NCBI GenBank assembly: GCA_946902875.1
Contig: OX336348.1
Location: forward strand, 16,517,741-16,581,740
From: Nematopogon swammerdamellus
Taxonomy: Eukaryota > Arthropoda > Insecta > Lepidoptera > Adelidae
Direction of reading: 5' to 3'
DNA length: 64,000 nucleotides
Shown here one piece after another: positions 31,511-43,639 of the stretch. Within the stretch, counting starts at the first letter, position 1. Each line of letters opens with the position of its first letter. The position numbers and the translations under genes were made by a program. Under the pieces are notes generated by a model, which did not search any database, was not told where the DNA came from, and saw only the letters and a list, made by a program, of their open reading frames with translations.

Positions 31511-31993
31511 ATACCGTTTTTTGTTTTTGTCTGTTTGTATTAATTTTGTATTGTTTATTGTTTATTGTATAATTTCATCCACAGGTAGGTAACCTACGCG
31601 TGGACATGTCGAAAATTCCGCCAGTTCTAAATTCAATGCGAAGAAGAACTGACAAACAAACTTCGCAAGTCACAATGTTTTGTTAGTACCTTATAAGTAT
31701 TATATTATAGTAACTTATAAATAATTAACCCATACTACCGCTCACAAGAGCATTCATATTTACAGCATAAACATGAATACTGAAGAATCTGACCACTCTG
31801 CCTATTTAAATTACCTATATCTGGTGTATAGTGCCATCGTCAATTTGATACTTAAATATATCAAGTCAATTCAACAAATATTAGTAAAAGTTTATTACAA
31901 AGAAATGTAATAAATAAGTCATGTTAAAAATCTAAAGATACAAAGTGTATCCAATTGTCAAGTTATTTAGTGGGAAAAACAGTAGTCAGATTC

Positions 31994-34141
31994 TCAGATA
32001 AAATTATGGTCAGCTAAAGCATCCTTAATAGTGTAATAACTCTTTTCAATTAACATTTCTTTAATTCTTCGTTTAAAATTATTATCTTCTAATTGTTTTA
32101 TGTTAGAAGACAGTTTATTGTAAAATCTAACACTATTACAAATAAAGCTTTTTGAGGTTTTAGATAATCTATGTCTTATTAATTGTACATTATTCTTACA
32201 CCGTGTATCATAGTTATGATTGTCGGAATTAAGAGAGGAATCATGAATATATTTTCTGGCATAGCATATGTTCTGGTAAACATATGCACTTGGTAAAGTC
32301 ATGATTCCTAACTCCCCGAACGCTGTCCTACAAGTATCTCTAGTTTTCATATTCAAGATGTACCGCAAGGCCCCCTTCTGTAATAAAAATATTCTATTTG
32401 AATCTGCTGCATTTCCCCAAAACATAAGGCCATATGACATGATGCTCTCAAAATAAGCATGATAAACCGTTTTTGCAGCATGAGTTCCGCCTAGTTCTTT
32501 AATTTTTTTGATAGCATAACAAGCGGAACTCAGCTTACCAGCTAAAGAGTTTATGTGGGCTTTCCAAGTAAAACTTTTATCAAATATTACCCCAAGAAAA
32601 GTTAGTTCATTAGCAAGGTTTAATGACAAGTTTTCTGCAGTTTTTAATATGCCATCATTGTTAATACGTCTATGAGTCCCAAGAGCAAAGTGCATAATAT
32701 TAGTTTTGTTAACATTTAGTAATAGATTATTGCACTCAAACCAAGATTTTAGAGATTCTAGTACAGTTAAAAAGGATTCTCTTAGTTTATCTATATCATT
32801 GTTTTTCAGTACAACTGAGATATCATCTGCAAACATTACCATCTCTATATCGTCTGTTATGCAGCTCGAGATGTCGTTAACATATATTAGAAACAATAAT
32901 GGTCCCAGGATGGAACCCTGCGGCACACCCATTGTAATTGATTCTACATTCGATTTTGAGCCATTGACGTCACATATTTGAGCTCTATTTTCTAAATATG
33001 ATTGGAATATACGCAATTCATTGTCTCTTATACCATAATGCTCTAGTTTCATTAATAATATTTCGTGATTTACACAGTCAAAGGCTTTGGACAGGTCACA
33101 AAAGATGCCATAAGTATGCTGAGAGTCGTCTAGAGAAGTTAATATAGATTTTACCATAGAAGCTATAGCATCACCCGTTGACAGTCCTTTCCGAAATCCA
33201 AATTGTTTACAATTTAAAAGTTTATTATCTGTAAAGAATTTAATTAGTCGTTTTTCCAAAATTTTTTCAAAGACTTTACTGAAAACTGGCAATATAGAGA
33301 CAGGACGATAGTTTTCAACATTGTTATGGCATCCCTTTTTATACAAAGGTATGACTTTGGCTACTTTTAATGAATCTGGGAATATGCCATTTTTTAGACA
33401 GTCATTTACAATATCTGTTAGCGGGCCAATGACACTTGTTACAGATTTCAATAATACAGGTGATATACTCCAAAGGTCTAGAGAATGTTTAGATTTCAGG
33501 TCCCTAATTACTCTCTTAGTCTCTAGATATGTGACAGATGCAAATTTCGCTGATTCAGAATTCTGAGGGATAAATGATTTGAGGCAGTTTAGCGATACTT
33601 CTTTGCTAGCCTTTAGACTTTGAGTAGTATTATGGGCTATTGTGGAAAAGAATTTATTCACATGATTGGCAATCGCTGTATTATCCGAAGTAATTTCTGA
33701 TCCAATTTTTAACTCTAGCTTGGTGTTACAGTCTTTAGATTTGCCAGTTTCTTCTTTAATTATGTTCCATGCCATTTTGATTTTATTATCTGAATTCATA
33801 ATTTTGTTTTTAAGGAACAGTTGCTTGGCTTTAATCGTAACTTGTTTAAAGATTTTGCTGTAACGTGTAACATAAGATCTAAGATGTGGATTATTGTTAA
33901 CTTTTAGGAGATCATATAAATAAAATAATTTGCCTTTAGAAATAATAATAGCTGGAGTAGCCCAGTCGGCAAATGTTTTTTTATTATTTACACATATACG
34001 TTTTAATGGCAGATGCTTGTCTAGGTATCTTATAAATATATTAAAGAAGTCTTTAAAATTATAAATATTATTACCATGGAATTCAGATTGTAAATCTAAG
34101 TTTAACGCATTTATCTGGCCCTTGTTTGATATTCGTTTCAT
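31994..34141 (-). CDS. LINE reverse transcriptase, open but lacking endonuclease
   Basis: 715 codons without a stop. Residues 1-190 are the linker after the missing endonuclease (NNKKTFADWATPAII). The RT domain follows: IPLYKKG and VENYRPVSILPVFSKVFEKI near 270-295, FCDLSKAFDCVNHEIL near 350, GVPQGSILGPLLFLIYVND near 410-430, and the catalytic MFADDISVV near 435 with both Asp present. The C-terminal thumb/connection region has LTFLGVIFDKSFTWKAHI and SYGLMFWGNAADSNRIFLLQ. This is the jockey/CR1 style of LINE. The protein copies element RNA at a nicked chromosomal target. The N-terminal endonuclease (usually about 220 residues) is absent, so the copy is 5'-truncated; the Met chosen is simply the first one. 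Confidence 0.9.
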   Translation of the reverse strand: MKRISNKGQINALNLDLQSEFHGNNIYNFKDFFNIFIRYLDKHLPLKRICVNNKKTFADWATPAIIISKGKLFYLYDLLKVNNNPHLRSYVTRYSKIFKQVTIKAKQLFLKNKIMNSDNKIKMAWNIIKEETGKSKDCNTKLELKIGSEITSDNTAIANHVNKFFSTIAHNTTQSLKASKEVSLNCLKSFIPQNSESAKFASVTYLETKRVIRDLKSKHSLDLWSISPVLLKSVTSVIGPLTDIVNDCLKNGIFPDSLKVAKVIPLYKKGCHNNVENYRPVSILPVFSKVFEKILEKRLIKFFTDNKLLNCKQFGFRKGLSTGDAIASMVKSILTSLDDSQHTYGIFCDLSKAFDCVNHEILLMKLEHYGIRDNELRIFQSYLENRAQICDVNGSKSNVESITMGVPQGSILGPLLFLIYVNDISSCITDDIEMVMFADDISVVLKNNDIDKLRESFLTVLESLKSWFECNNLLLNVNKTNIMHFALGTHRRINNDGILKTAENLSLNLANELTFLGVIFDKSFTWKAHINSLAGKLSSACYAIKKIKELGGTHAAKTVYHAYFESIMSYGLMFWGNAADSNRIFLLQKGALRYILNMKTRDTCRTAFGELGIMTLPSAYVYQNICYARKYIHDSSLNSDNHNYDTRCKNNVQLIRHRLSKTSKSFICNSVRFYNKLSSNIKQLEDNNFKRRIKEMLIEKSYYTIKDALADHNFI

Positions 34142-34194
34142 CCTGCCTGAGATAGTATTCTTACGTATAGGTATTTTATTTTATAATTATATAA

Positions 34195-35503
34195 AATTAA
34201 TGTAAATGTAACAAAAAGCGTGAAAATAAAAAAATAAATAATAATAAAAAATATAATAAAAATAACGTAATCCAAAGTAAAGGTGAAAGACAATTTTAAA
34301 TGTCATGTTGACAACGGAGAACTGTCATCTCGACGTGAGCTGGCCGGTGACAAATTGTTTGATAAATAAAAAAAATTATTGAAAGCCGAAGTTATGTCGC
34401 TGTCATTGGTGCAATAAAATGTATATACCTATCTGTTGCCCGCGGCTTCGCTCGCGTGAAATTCGTATTTAAAAAAAAGAAAATAAGTAACTAAAGGCGG
34501 GCCCGAAGGCGGATCTGCGCTCACGTAAACGATATTCTTTCTCGATGAAAGTAACTAAGGGCGAGGCGGAAGGCGGAGTTGAGTTCAGGAAGAAGAAAAA
34601 CATTCTTGAAGAAATTACGTAACTAAGGGCGAGGCCGAAGGCCGAGCTCTATTCTGAAAGACCATAAACCTTCTCGAAGAAAGTAAGTAACTATGGGCGA
34701 GGCCGCAGGCCGAACTGCGTTCAGGAAGAAGCTAAACCATCTTGAAGAAAGTAAGTAACTAAGGCAAGGCCGAAGGCCGAGCTACGTTCGAATAATTGAA
34801 AAACCATCTCGAAGAAAGCAAGTAACTAAGGGCGAGGCCGAAGGCCGAGCTGCGTTCAGGAAGAAGCTAAACTATCTTGAAGAAAGTAAGTAACTAAGGG
34901 CGAGGCCGAAGGCCGTGCTCTATTCGGGAAGATATTAACCATCTTGAAGAAAGTATGTAACTAAGGGCGAGGCCGAAGGCCGTGCTCTATTCGGGAAGAC
35001 CATAAACCATCTCGAAGAAAGCAAGTAACTAAGGGCGAGGCCGTAGGCCGAGCTGCGTTCAGGAAGAAGGTAAACATTTTTTAAGAAAGTAAGTAACTAA
35101 AGCGAGGCCGAAGGCCGAGCTACGTTCTGACAAATGATAAACCATCTCGAAGAAAGCAAGTAACTAAGGGCGAGGCCGACGGCCGAGCTGCGTTCAGGAA
35201 GAAGCTAAACCATCTTGAATAAAGTTAATTAATATTAAGATTGAGTTAATTTGATTTAAATTTTATTATAAAGTCCACGCTTCTGACGGCAAATATACCG
35301 TGCATCCTAGAACCTCGCGGTTATTCCCGGCTGGACGGCAAGAGGCCCGATGCTATCACCTTAGTGCCATGGACTAAGGGTAGTTCTTTGATGTGGGACG
35401 CCACTTGTGTTCCCACATTGGCTCGAAGTCACGTTAGGACTTAGGACATCTTCAAGAGCGGCTGGCGCGGCCGAGGCTGGGGGAGAGCCTCAAACGCAAC
35501 AAA
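34195..35503. mobile_element. Helitron-like repeat with 67-bp units and captured RT end
   Basis: Continuation of the repeat begun at 30529. It contains GACAACGGAGAACTGTCATC, a reversed Helitron 3' end (GCCCGCGGCTTCGCTCGCGT at 34438), about eleven forward 67-bp-type units (34480-35230), AT-rich sequence, then an RT C-terminal fragment (35265-35500). Copies of the same order lie at 42931-43860. It stops at a new 5' end, TCTATACATATAATAAAATC (35504). Confidence 0.65.
35265..35500 (+). pseudogene. RT-protein C-terminal fragment, copy 1
   Basis: Encodes [20 protein letters not shown] and [11 protein letters not shown] followed by SRAAGAA-like sequence. This is the pattern of the far C-terminus of reverse-transcriptase polyproteins in many invertebrates (KRPD....PW..G..L.WD.T..DTLA). 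A short insertion near 35430 (ACTTAGG repeated) breaks the frame. The same fragment is at 43640-44106, where it is longer. Confidence 0.6.
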
Positions 35504-35903
35504 TCTATACATATAATAAAATCGTAGAGGTAAGAAAGTCTGTACATTGAATGTATTCGGAAAAAAACTAACCAGGGTGGCTTAAAATGAGATACTGAAC
35601 ATGTTAGAACAGTATTTAAAATGTTTGTTTGTTTGTTTGTTTGTTTGTTTGTTTGTCTGTACGCGCATCACGCAAAAACCACTGAACGGAATTAGACGAA
35701 ACTTTGAATAGTGGCAGTTTATATGCCGGGTTAACATAATCCGTAAAAAAAAAATTACAATTATAAACATTATTGCGCGTTTAAAATCACGTAGTCCAAA
35801 GTACATAATTATATCTTGAGAACTGGCAGCAAATACAATTAGAATAAAATATTCATTCGAAATTTAAAAATAAGTAGATACAACGAAAATGACAGTTCTT
35901 CTT
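35504..35903 (+). mobile_element. Helitron-like 5' fragment
   Basis: Begins TCTATACATATAATAAAATC and carries a (GTTT)n run at 35622-35655, CGCATCACGCAAAAACCACT and ATAGTGGCAGTTTATATGCC. It is a diverged relative of the repeat at 30574 and 35946. No gene: the 74-codon minus frame is an artefact of the GTTT run. Confidence 0.6.
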
Positions 35904-36041
35904 TTTTATAACTTGAACACAATAGTCTATACATATCTATTCTTTCTATACATATCATAAAATCGTAAATGCGAAAATGTCTATTTGTACGCGCATCTCG
36001 CAAAAACCACTGAACGGAATTTGACGAAACTTTTTATAGTG

Positions 36042-36861
36042 TGTGACGAAGCAGATTATTGTTTCTGGCCATATTAGTTTAAATGTTAGAAAATGAAAAA
36101 AGTGAGGTTGTCAGAAAACTTTGACAGCGACAGGAATTTTTTCGGTTGGGGGTTGGAAAAAAAGGAGTGGTGGTGAAAAAAAGAGTGCGACGTCGGTATC
36201 CACTGCTGGATCGAAAACATTGTGTGGTTGAGCCAGTCAGCCGACGATTTGGTGAGCGTTTGCCGCAGCAACCACAAGTATCAGCTGCGCACCAGATTTT
36301 GCAACAGGACCGCTACAATATACTATTCCCTTACGTCTTCTCCACCTCGCTCGAATAAACCCAGCCTTCATGTCAGTTGCGGGGAAGCAGCGCATGCACT
36401 CCGATAGCACTGCAGTTCCTTCATCGTCCACAACACCGGCCGGATTCGTTATTATGAATTTAGCTAAGTTAAATTAAGACTAATCAAACTGTAACACGTG
36501 CGTGGAGATGTTTGTTCGTAAACTTTATTTGTGTTGCTAAGTTGATGTGGCGATCGTGGCAGCAAGCAAGCAACGTCGCGCTTAGCTTGCTTACCGCGCA
36601 TGTTCATGCATTAATATTTGTTGTTTACCTTAGCTTACTATGATTATTGTGTTAGCAGTTGAATTAATTTAAGCTGAATTAGCGCCAATTTTCCATCACG
36701 ACGGAGTCCACGAAGGTATCAATTAAATTCTATTAACATTTTAATCTAGTTTTTTTATTTGGCCATCCTTCCCGGTTTTATTATTTTTTTGTCACTCTAG
36801 CTACCACCGATTCTCAAACTTTTATTGGCCGGATGGCAGCTGAACCGGGCCGCCCGTGTCA
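36042..36861 (+). repeat. 5' LTR of the gypsy element
   Basis: 820 bp, TG...CA. It contains AATAAACCC near 36354 and a GTGCGTGGAGATG stretch. Differs from the 3' LTR at scattered single bases, for example AATGTTAGAAAATG here against AATGTTATAAAATG there. Short frames in it appear in both LTRs and are not genes. Confidence 0.95.
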
Positions 36862-37172
36862 GTTGGCATCCCTGGTGGGGAAATTTAGTTGGAATAAATT
36901 TTGCGGGTTTTTTTTTAATTTGGTTTCTTATCGGTGTTTGTAGTGAGTCGTGGAAGGAGGTCAAACATAGGAAATTTTGTAATAGGAAATAATCGTATTG
37001 TCTTATGTTCTGATATAGTACGGCCGGCTAGGTTTTTTTCAATGTTTTGTTCGGCGAAGGAACTTGGTCGTGAAACCGTTTGAGATCAATTTTTTTTTCC
37101 TTTACATTTTTTTTTCTTCCTTTTCGCAATTTTTTTATTTAACCTACCTATTATACACGTATTGCAGTCACA

Positions 37173-38395
37173 ATGGCGTTAAGGAAGGTATTATTTAACT
37201 TCTTGCATAAGGACGAATTGATATATGAGGTTCGAATTCGTGGAGACGAACCCGCTGATAAAGTGTCACTTTTAAGGAAGCAGGTAGCTACACTGGCCAA
37301 GGAGCAGCCATCCGAGGAAATATTGGAGACCGATGAGGACCCAACAGCGGAGTTAAACATAGTTCGCGATAAGATCGAAGAGCTTGCTTCCGTTGCTACC
37401 GGTAATGGGGTTCCGCCGCGCGTTCGTGCCCTCTCAAACCACCTATATCACCGCGTCGAGCGCGTTATGGACTCCACGCCCGAAGTGACAGCCCTAAGGG
37501 TAACTGTGAGGAATTTACTCCGCACTGCTGAGGACAAGCTCAATAAAGTGGATTCTCTCGACGACAGCTTGCATTCTCTAACACTCTCTGAGGCAGAAAC
37601 GTGCCCCACGTCCTGCACTTTGTCTCGCTGTACTGACGCAGTGGCGAAGCTAAAATTGACGTATGATGGTAAGAGTTGCGTCCGTGCGTTTTTAGAACGC
37701 CTTGAGGAACTTTGCAGATCGCGATCGATCACTTCTCTCCAACTGCTCGCTGCCGCGCCGGAGTTGTTCGAAGGACCTGCGTTATTCTGGTACCGCAGCG
37801 TTCGAAGCCAGATGACTTCATGGCAGATACTCCGGCAGTTGTTGTTGGAAGAATTCGATAAGGTGGATATGGATTACCGTTTGATGGGCGAGATTCGCGC
37901 CAGGAGTCAGGGACGTGAAGAGGGCGTGTCTACGTATTTTGCTATAATGCACGGCTTATTCAACCGTTTGCGCACACCACTGTCCGAAGCTGTGAAATTG
38001 GAAATATTCTTACACAATGTTAGACCGATCTATTTGGCGCCTCTCTGTTTGGTAGATATTACTACTGTCGAACAATTAAAAAACTATGCATTAGGATTGA
38101 GGCCACAAGAATGCGGTCTCACTTGTTCCGCGAGCCAGTCGCCGCGGGACCCGACACATTGGGTGAGGAATTCGCTTACAAGGGGGAGCGAACTCCCAAG
38201 CCAACGGGGCTTAGGACTCACAGATTGTGTGCAGCAGAGACCTCGTCTAGCCATGACCCACCTCGGCCCAACAGTGGGCCTCCAAGGTACTGCCCTAGGT
38301 GTAAAACTTCGGAGCATTCTTTCTATCGGTGCCCTGCCCCACGCGATATTAAATGTTTCAGTTGCGGAAAACCAGGAGTAAGGCTGACTGAATGA
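37173..38395 (+). pseudogene. Gag of the gypsy element (frame-broken)
   Basis: The first frame starts at ATG 37173. It encodes an N-terminal region and a capsid-like domain with CVRAFLERLEELCRSRSI, LLAAAPELFEGPALFWYRSV, WQILRQLLLEEFD and ARSQGREEGVSTYFAIMHGL (retrotransposon-gag style). Near 38100 the sensible reading moves to another frame (38111-38395), which has zinc-knuckle sequence: CPRCKTSEHSFYRC (a CCHC knuckle), then a second knuckle starting CFSCGKPG. The second is interrupted by TGA at 38393 just where its last Cys would fall. The frame after the TGA is open and continues into pol. Gag packages the element RNA. Confidence 0.85.
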
Positions 38396-38491
38396 CCGGA
38401 TTGTTGCACCCCTAAGCAAAAAAAACGATTAGCGCCGCGTTGTAAAATTCAAGGGGGTTATTTTGACCATAGTGAATGGAATGATTGGCTC

Positions 38492-41476
38492 TTGTATTTA
38501 AGATCATATTTCTCCTCGTGTCACAACGCGGCATCTCATATTGATTCTTTGCATGACAGTCGACCATACGTTAACATTACCGTCGGCACATTGAAGGTTT
38601 ACGGATTATTGGATTCTGGTGCTTCCCTGTCCTTTGTCAATCGCTCGTGTGTGGGTCGTCTTTTTGCTCACGGCCATATTTTACACAGGGACCGCAGTTT
38701 TGGAGTGGTTGTCGCAAATGGTGCCAAAACAGCAACTGAAGGTTATTTCTGGGTTCCAATATTCTACAACGGAAAAACTTTTAATTTGGACCTACACGTC
38801 GCTCCGGGCATCAATGCGGAGCTCATATTAGGAATCGATTTTTGGAGGGCTTTTGACCTTATGCCATCTAACGCACCCCTCGTCGATTCCTCCGGGGTAC
38901 CAGACTCCCACATTGCTTCGACGATTGTCAGTCACCTTGTTGATTATGAAGGCCTCACCGAAACTCAGCGCTCGTCGGCCAATGAGGTGATAGCTGAATT
39001 TGACTCTATTTCATCTGCTCGGCGAGGTTTAGGTAAGACATCGATAATTACCCATGCCATCGATACTGGTGATGCATCTCCGGTTAAACAGCGCACATAT
39101 CGGCTGTCACCGCACAAGTTGGAGATCATTAACAAGGAGGTCGATAGCATGTTGGATCAAGATGTCATTGAGCCCACATCTAGCGCTTGGAATTCACCCG
39201 TTCTTCTGACGCTTAAGAAAAATGGGAAATATCGTTTTTGCTTGGACTGCCGGGAACTTAACCGATTGACCAAGAAGGATTCCTATCTGGTGCCCTTCAT
39301 ATCAGATATCCTCGACAACCTTCGCGATGCGAAATATATGTCTTCTATCGACCTGAGTTCAGCCTTTTGGCAAATACCTTTGGAGAAGGGTTCGCGTGAG
39401 AAAACTGCGTTTAGTATTCCAGGTCGTGGGACTTTTTGGTACAAGCGTATGTGCTTCGGCCTCACTAACGCGCCCGCAACCCAGCAGCGCTTGATGGATA
39501 AGCTTTTTGGGTCTCGTTTTTTTGGAAAAGTTTTTGTCTACTTGGATGACATTATTATTATTAGTTCTACTTTTGAGGAACATTTAGACATTTTGTTGAA
39601 GGTTTTGGAGATTTTGAAAAAGGCCAACCTAACTATTAACGGTGACAAGTCTGTGTTTTTTCGCAGCAGCCTGAAATATCTTGGTTATGTTGTCGATCGT
39701 GACGGATTGAGACCCGATCCCGAGAAGACTAAGGCTATAATGGAGTGGCCTAGGCCTTCAAATTCCACAGAGGTAAGACGATTCCTCGCCACTGCTTCAT
39801 GGAACAGACGTTTTATTTCAAACTTCGCTTCACGTGCGGGGCCATTAAATAAATTAACTAGTACGACGCGAGGTTCACCTCCGTTTCGATGGTCGGAGGA
39901 GGCAGAGGAGTCATTTAACGATTTGAAATTAGCTCTCAGCAGTGCACCTGTTCTGTCCTGTCCTGATTGGAGTATTCCATTCGAGATACATACTGATGCA
40001 TCTGCTTGTGGGTTAGGAGCTCGGTTGACCCAGCTGGTCGAGGGGAAAGACAGAACTGTTGCATATGCGAGTCGCACCTTAACACCTTGCGAGGTTAATT
40101 ACTCGGCGACTGAGCACGAGGCTCTCGCCGTCATTTTTGCGGTTGAACACTGGAGGTGTTATTTGGAGTGCGGACCCAAGTTCACAGTGTTTACTGACCA
40201 TTCATCACTTAGATGGTTTTTAACGTTAGAAAATCCCTCCGGCAGATTAGCGCGTTGGGGTATTCGCCTTTCGCCTTTCAATTTTGAAATACAACACCGA
40301 AAGGGGCGAGATAACGTCATTCCCGACGCGCTCAGTCGGGCGCCTATGCTTTCTAATATCACCATCACCCAGGACGATCGGTATGATAGGTTGGTAAAAG
40401 TTTGCTCGGACAGCCCGCAATCTATACCGAATTTTGATTATAGGAATGGTCGGCTATACCGGTATACCAAGAGCAAATTTGATCTGGAGCGCGAGTTCGA
40501 GTGGAAGTTAGTGATTCCAGTTCCGGAGCGAATCGCCGTCGTACGTTCGTGTCACGACGAGCCTAGCGCAGGGCATCTTGGGGTTTATAAAACTTATCGC
40601 CGCGTCTCCTTACAATACTTTTGGCCCGGAATGTACCGCACAGTGGTAAACTACGTTCGGAACTGCGAACTTTGTTTGGCTCATAAGCACGCCCAACATC
40701 CAACCTTGGGACAAATGGGGGAGCCGAAACATTGTTCGAGGCCGTTTGAATATATATCAATAGATATTACCGGACCTTTTCCACCCACACGCGCAAGAAA
40801 CGTGTACATTTTGGTAGTTACATGTGCGTTCAGTAAATATTGTTTGTTTTTTCCCTTAAGGCGTGCCACTGCTAGGGCCATTGCTGAGAAATTAGAAAAT
40901 TTCGTGTTCCTTGTTCACGGCGTACCCCGCGTAGTGCTTTCGGATAACGGTACTGAATTTATTGGTTCAGACCTGCGTGAGTTGTTGCACCGTTACCGTA
41001 TCCCCAGCACCTTTTACGCCCCTAAGTATACGCCGGAGGTTAATTTAGTCGAGGGGTACAATCGTACATTAATTACAATGTTGGCGATATTTGTCAAAGA
41101 GGACCATCGGGTTTGGGACGTTCTCCTTCCGAAGCTCCAATTTGCCGTCAACTCTGCTGTCAACGAGAGCACAGGTTTTTCGCCGGCCTTCCTCACATAC
41201 GGTCGTGAACTCGTATCTACGGGACAGTTCTACGACCGATTACATGGAGAGACCCCGTTGGAGAACCTTCTGACCCCAGCGGAAACCAGAGCCGATGATC
41301 TAAGCGAACTTCAGGGAATTTTTGACCGTGTTAGGGTAGCTCTGGATCGGGCTCATGCGGTGAACAAAAGGCGTTACGACCTACGCGAAAACCCGAAGAA
41401 TTCTCCGTCGGTCAGTGTGTCTGGCGGAAGAGTTTTGCTCGTAGCGACGCCGGGAAGTATTTCTCGGCGAAGTTAG
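38492..41476 (+). pseudogene. Pol of the gypsy element: protease, RT, RNase H, integrase
   Basis: 994 codons, open until a late frameshift. Protease: LLDSGAS at residues 39-45. RT: LKKNGKYRFCLDCRELN near 235, MCFGLTNAPATQQRLMD near 315, and YLDDIIII at about 348 with both catalytic Asp. RNase H: HTDASACGLGA near 498, and TDHSSLRW near 568. Integrase: zinc domain CHDEPSAGHLG...CELC (686-728), catalytic D near 757 (DITGPF), D near 817 (SDNGTEF) and E near 853, a DD35E arrangement. A one-base loss near 41385 moves the C-terminal tail into another frame, which remains readable to about 41620. The frame joins gag's second frame upstream; no separate start is evident. All catalytic residues look intact. 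Confidence 0.9.
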
Positions 41477-42106
41477 CTCCGCGCTACGTTCAGTGTAAAA
41501 TCCTACGCAAAAAAAGCTACACGGTTTATGAACTAGCGAACATGGATGGTAAATCCTTAGGCGACTGGAGTGTGAAAGATTTTAAGCTGACCTCGGCCTA
41601 CGGCGAGGCCGATACGGTATGAATCGTTGCCGTTATCAAGACTCCAATATCCGTCTGTTTTTCGCCAATCTTTTTGCCAAATCGATTGCATACTCATACT
41701 GCAGTGGTTATTTTTAACTGACTCACGCTATGAGGAAGTTTTTGACGTTCTCTCGTTGGTATTGCTCGCTACCGACGCAGGGCCTAACTAGACTAATGAC
41801 TGCTTGGTTTTGCCCAAGTTTATCTGGCAGACCCGAGTACCTGCCTAATAATATTTTTTTTTTACGTTATGTGTAGATAATGGCTGCCGGTTTCGTTCAC
41901 GTTTTATCTGACGAACCCGGGTGTTTTTCCAGGTTGGATAATTTTTTTTTTCATCGCTATTTCAATTTATTGGTATTGCTTAGTAGCGTTCCTCGTTTTT
42001 TTCCCTGTTTGGGTTCTACTTAAGTTCTGTTGAGTGTTCCTCTAACGATAACTGTCGGGGACGACAGGTCGGACGAGCTTGTCCTCTACCTCAAGGGGAG
42101 GGGCAC

Positions 42107-42926
42107 TGTGACGAAGCAGATTATTGTTTCTGGCCATATTAGTTTAAATGTTATAAAATGAAAAAAGTGAGGTTGTCAGAAAACTTTGACAGCGACAGGA
42201 ATTTTTTCGGTTGGGGGTTGGAAAAAAAGGAGTGGTGGTGAAAAAAAGAGTGCGACGTCGGTATCCACTGCTGGATCGAAAACATTGTGTGGTTGAGCCA
42301 GTCAGCCGACGATTTGGTGAGCGTTTGCCGCAGCAACCACAAGTATCAGCTGCGCACCAGATTTTGCAACAGGACCGCTACAATATACTAGTCCCTTACG
42401 TCTTCTCCACCTCGCTCGAATAGACCCAGCCTTTATGTCAGTTGCGGGGAAGCAGCGCATGCACTCCGATAGCACTGCAGTTCCTTCATCGTCCACAACA
42501 CCGGCCGGATTCGTTATTATGAATTTAGCTAAGTTAAATTAAGACTAATCAAACTGTAACACGTGCGTGGAGATGTTTGTTCGTAAACTTTATTTGTGTT
42601 GCTAAGTTGATGTGGCGATCGTGGCAGCAAGCAAGCAACGTCGCGCTTAGCTTGCTTACCGTGCATGTTCATGCATTAATATTTGTTGTTTACCTTAGCT
42701 TACTATGATTATTGTGTTAGCAGTTGAATTAATTTAAGCTGAATTAGCGCCAATTTTCCATCACGACTGAGTCCACGAAGGTATCAATTAAATTCTATTA
42801 ACATTTTAATCTAGTTTTTTTATTTGGCCATCCTTCCCGGTTTTATTATTTTTTTGTCACTCTAGCTACCACCGATTCTCAAACTTTTATTGGCCGGATG
42901 GCAGCTGACCCGAGCCGTCCGTGTCA
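42107..42926 (+). repeat. 3' LTR of the gypsy element
   Basis: 820 bp, begins TGTGACGAAGCAG directly after the polypurine tract and ends CCGTCCGTGTCA. Differs from the 5' LTR at about ten positions by eye. Confidence 0.95.
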
Positions 42927-42930
42927 AGTG

Positions 42931-43630
42931 ACAGCGTATATCCCGGATGAACATAATAATTAAAAAATATAATAAAAATGACGTTATCCAAAGTAAAGGT
43001 AAAAAACAATTTTAAATGTCATGTTGACAACGGAGAACTGTCATCTCGACGTGAGCTGGCCGGTGACAAATTGTTTGATAAATAAAAATAATAATTGAAA
43101 GTCGAAGTTATGTCGCTGTCATTGGTGCAATAAAATTTATATATCTGTTGCCCGCGGCTTCGCTCGCGTGAAATTCGTATTTAAAAAAAAGAAAGTAAGA
43201 AAGTAAAGGCGGGCCCGAAGGCGGATCTGCGCTCACGTAAACGATATTCTTTCTCGATGAAAGTAACTAAGGGCGAGGCGGAAGGCGGAGCTGAGTTCAG
43301 GAAGAAGAAAAACATTCTTGAAGAAAGTAAGTAACTAAGGGCGAGGCCGAAGGCCGAGCTCTATTCTGGAAGACCATAAACCTTCTTGAAGAAAGTAAGT
43401 AACTATGGGAGAGGCCGCAGGCCGAGCTGCGTTCAGGAAGAAGCTAAACCATCTTGAAGAAAGTAAGTAACTAAGGCGAGGCCGAAGGCCGAGCTACGTT
43501 CGGATAACTGAAAAACCATCTCGAAGAAAGCAAGTAACTAAGGGCGAGGCCGAAGGCCGAGCTGCGTTCAGGAAGAAGCTAAACCATTTCGAATAAAGTT
43601 AATTAATATTAAGATTGAGTTAATTTAATT
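42931..43630 (+). mobile_element. Helitron-like repeat interior with 67-bp units
   Basis: Parallels 34240-35260: GACAACGGAGAACTGTCATC, a reversed 3' end GCCCGCGGCTTCGCTCGCGT at about 43150, then six forward 67-bp-type units (fewer than the eleven in the sister copy). Confidence 0.7.
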
Positions 43631-43639
43631 TAAATTTTA

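Larger units (their letters stand above)
36042..42926 (+). mobile_element. Ty3/gypsy LTR retrotransposon, near complete
   Basis: 6885 bp with two 820-bp LTRs (TGTGACGAAGC...GTGTCA) and the 4-bp duplication AGTG at 36038-36041 and 42927-42930. TTGGCATCCCTGGTGGGG, just inside the left LTR, is a candidate primer-binding site. The purine tract AAGGGGAGGGGC precedes the right LTR. Order is gag, protease, RT, RNase H, integrase, which defines the gypsy superfamily. There are at least three coding breaks: a frame change in gag near 38100, a TGA at 38393, and a frameshift near 41385 in the integrase tail. No env-like gene is present. LTRs differ at about ten positions by eye, so the insertion is fairly recent. 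Confidence 0.95.
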
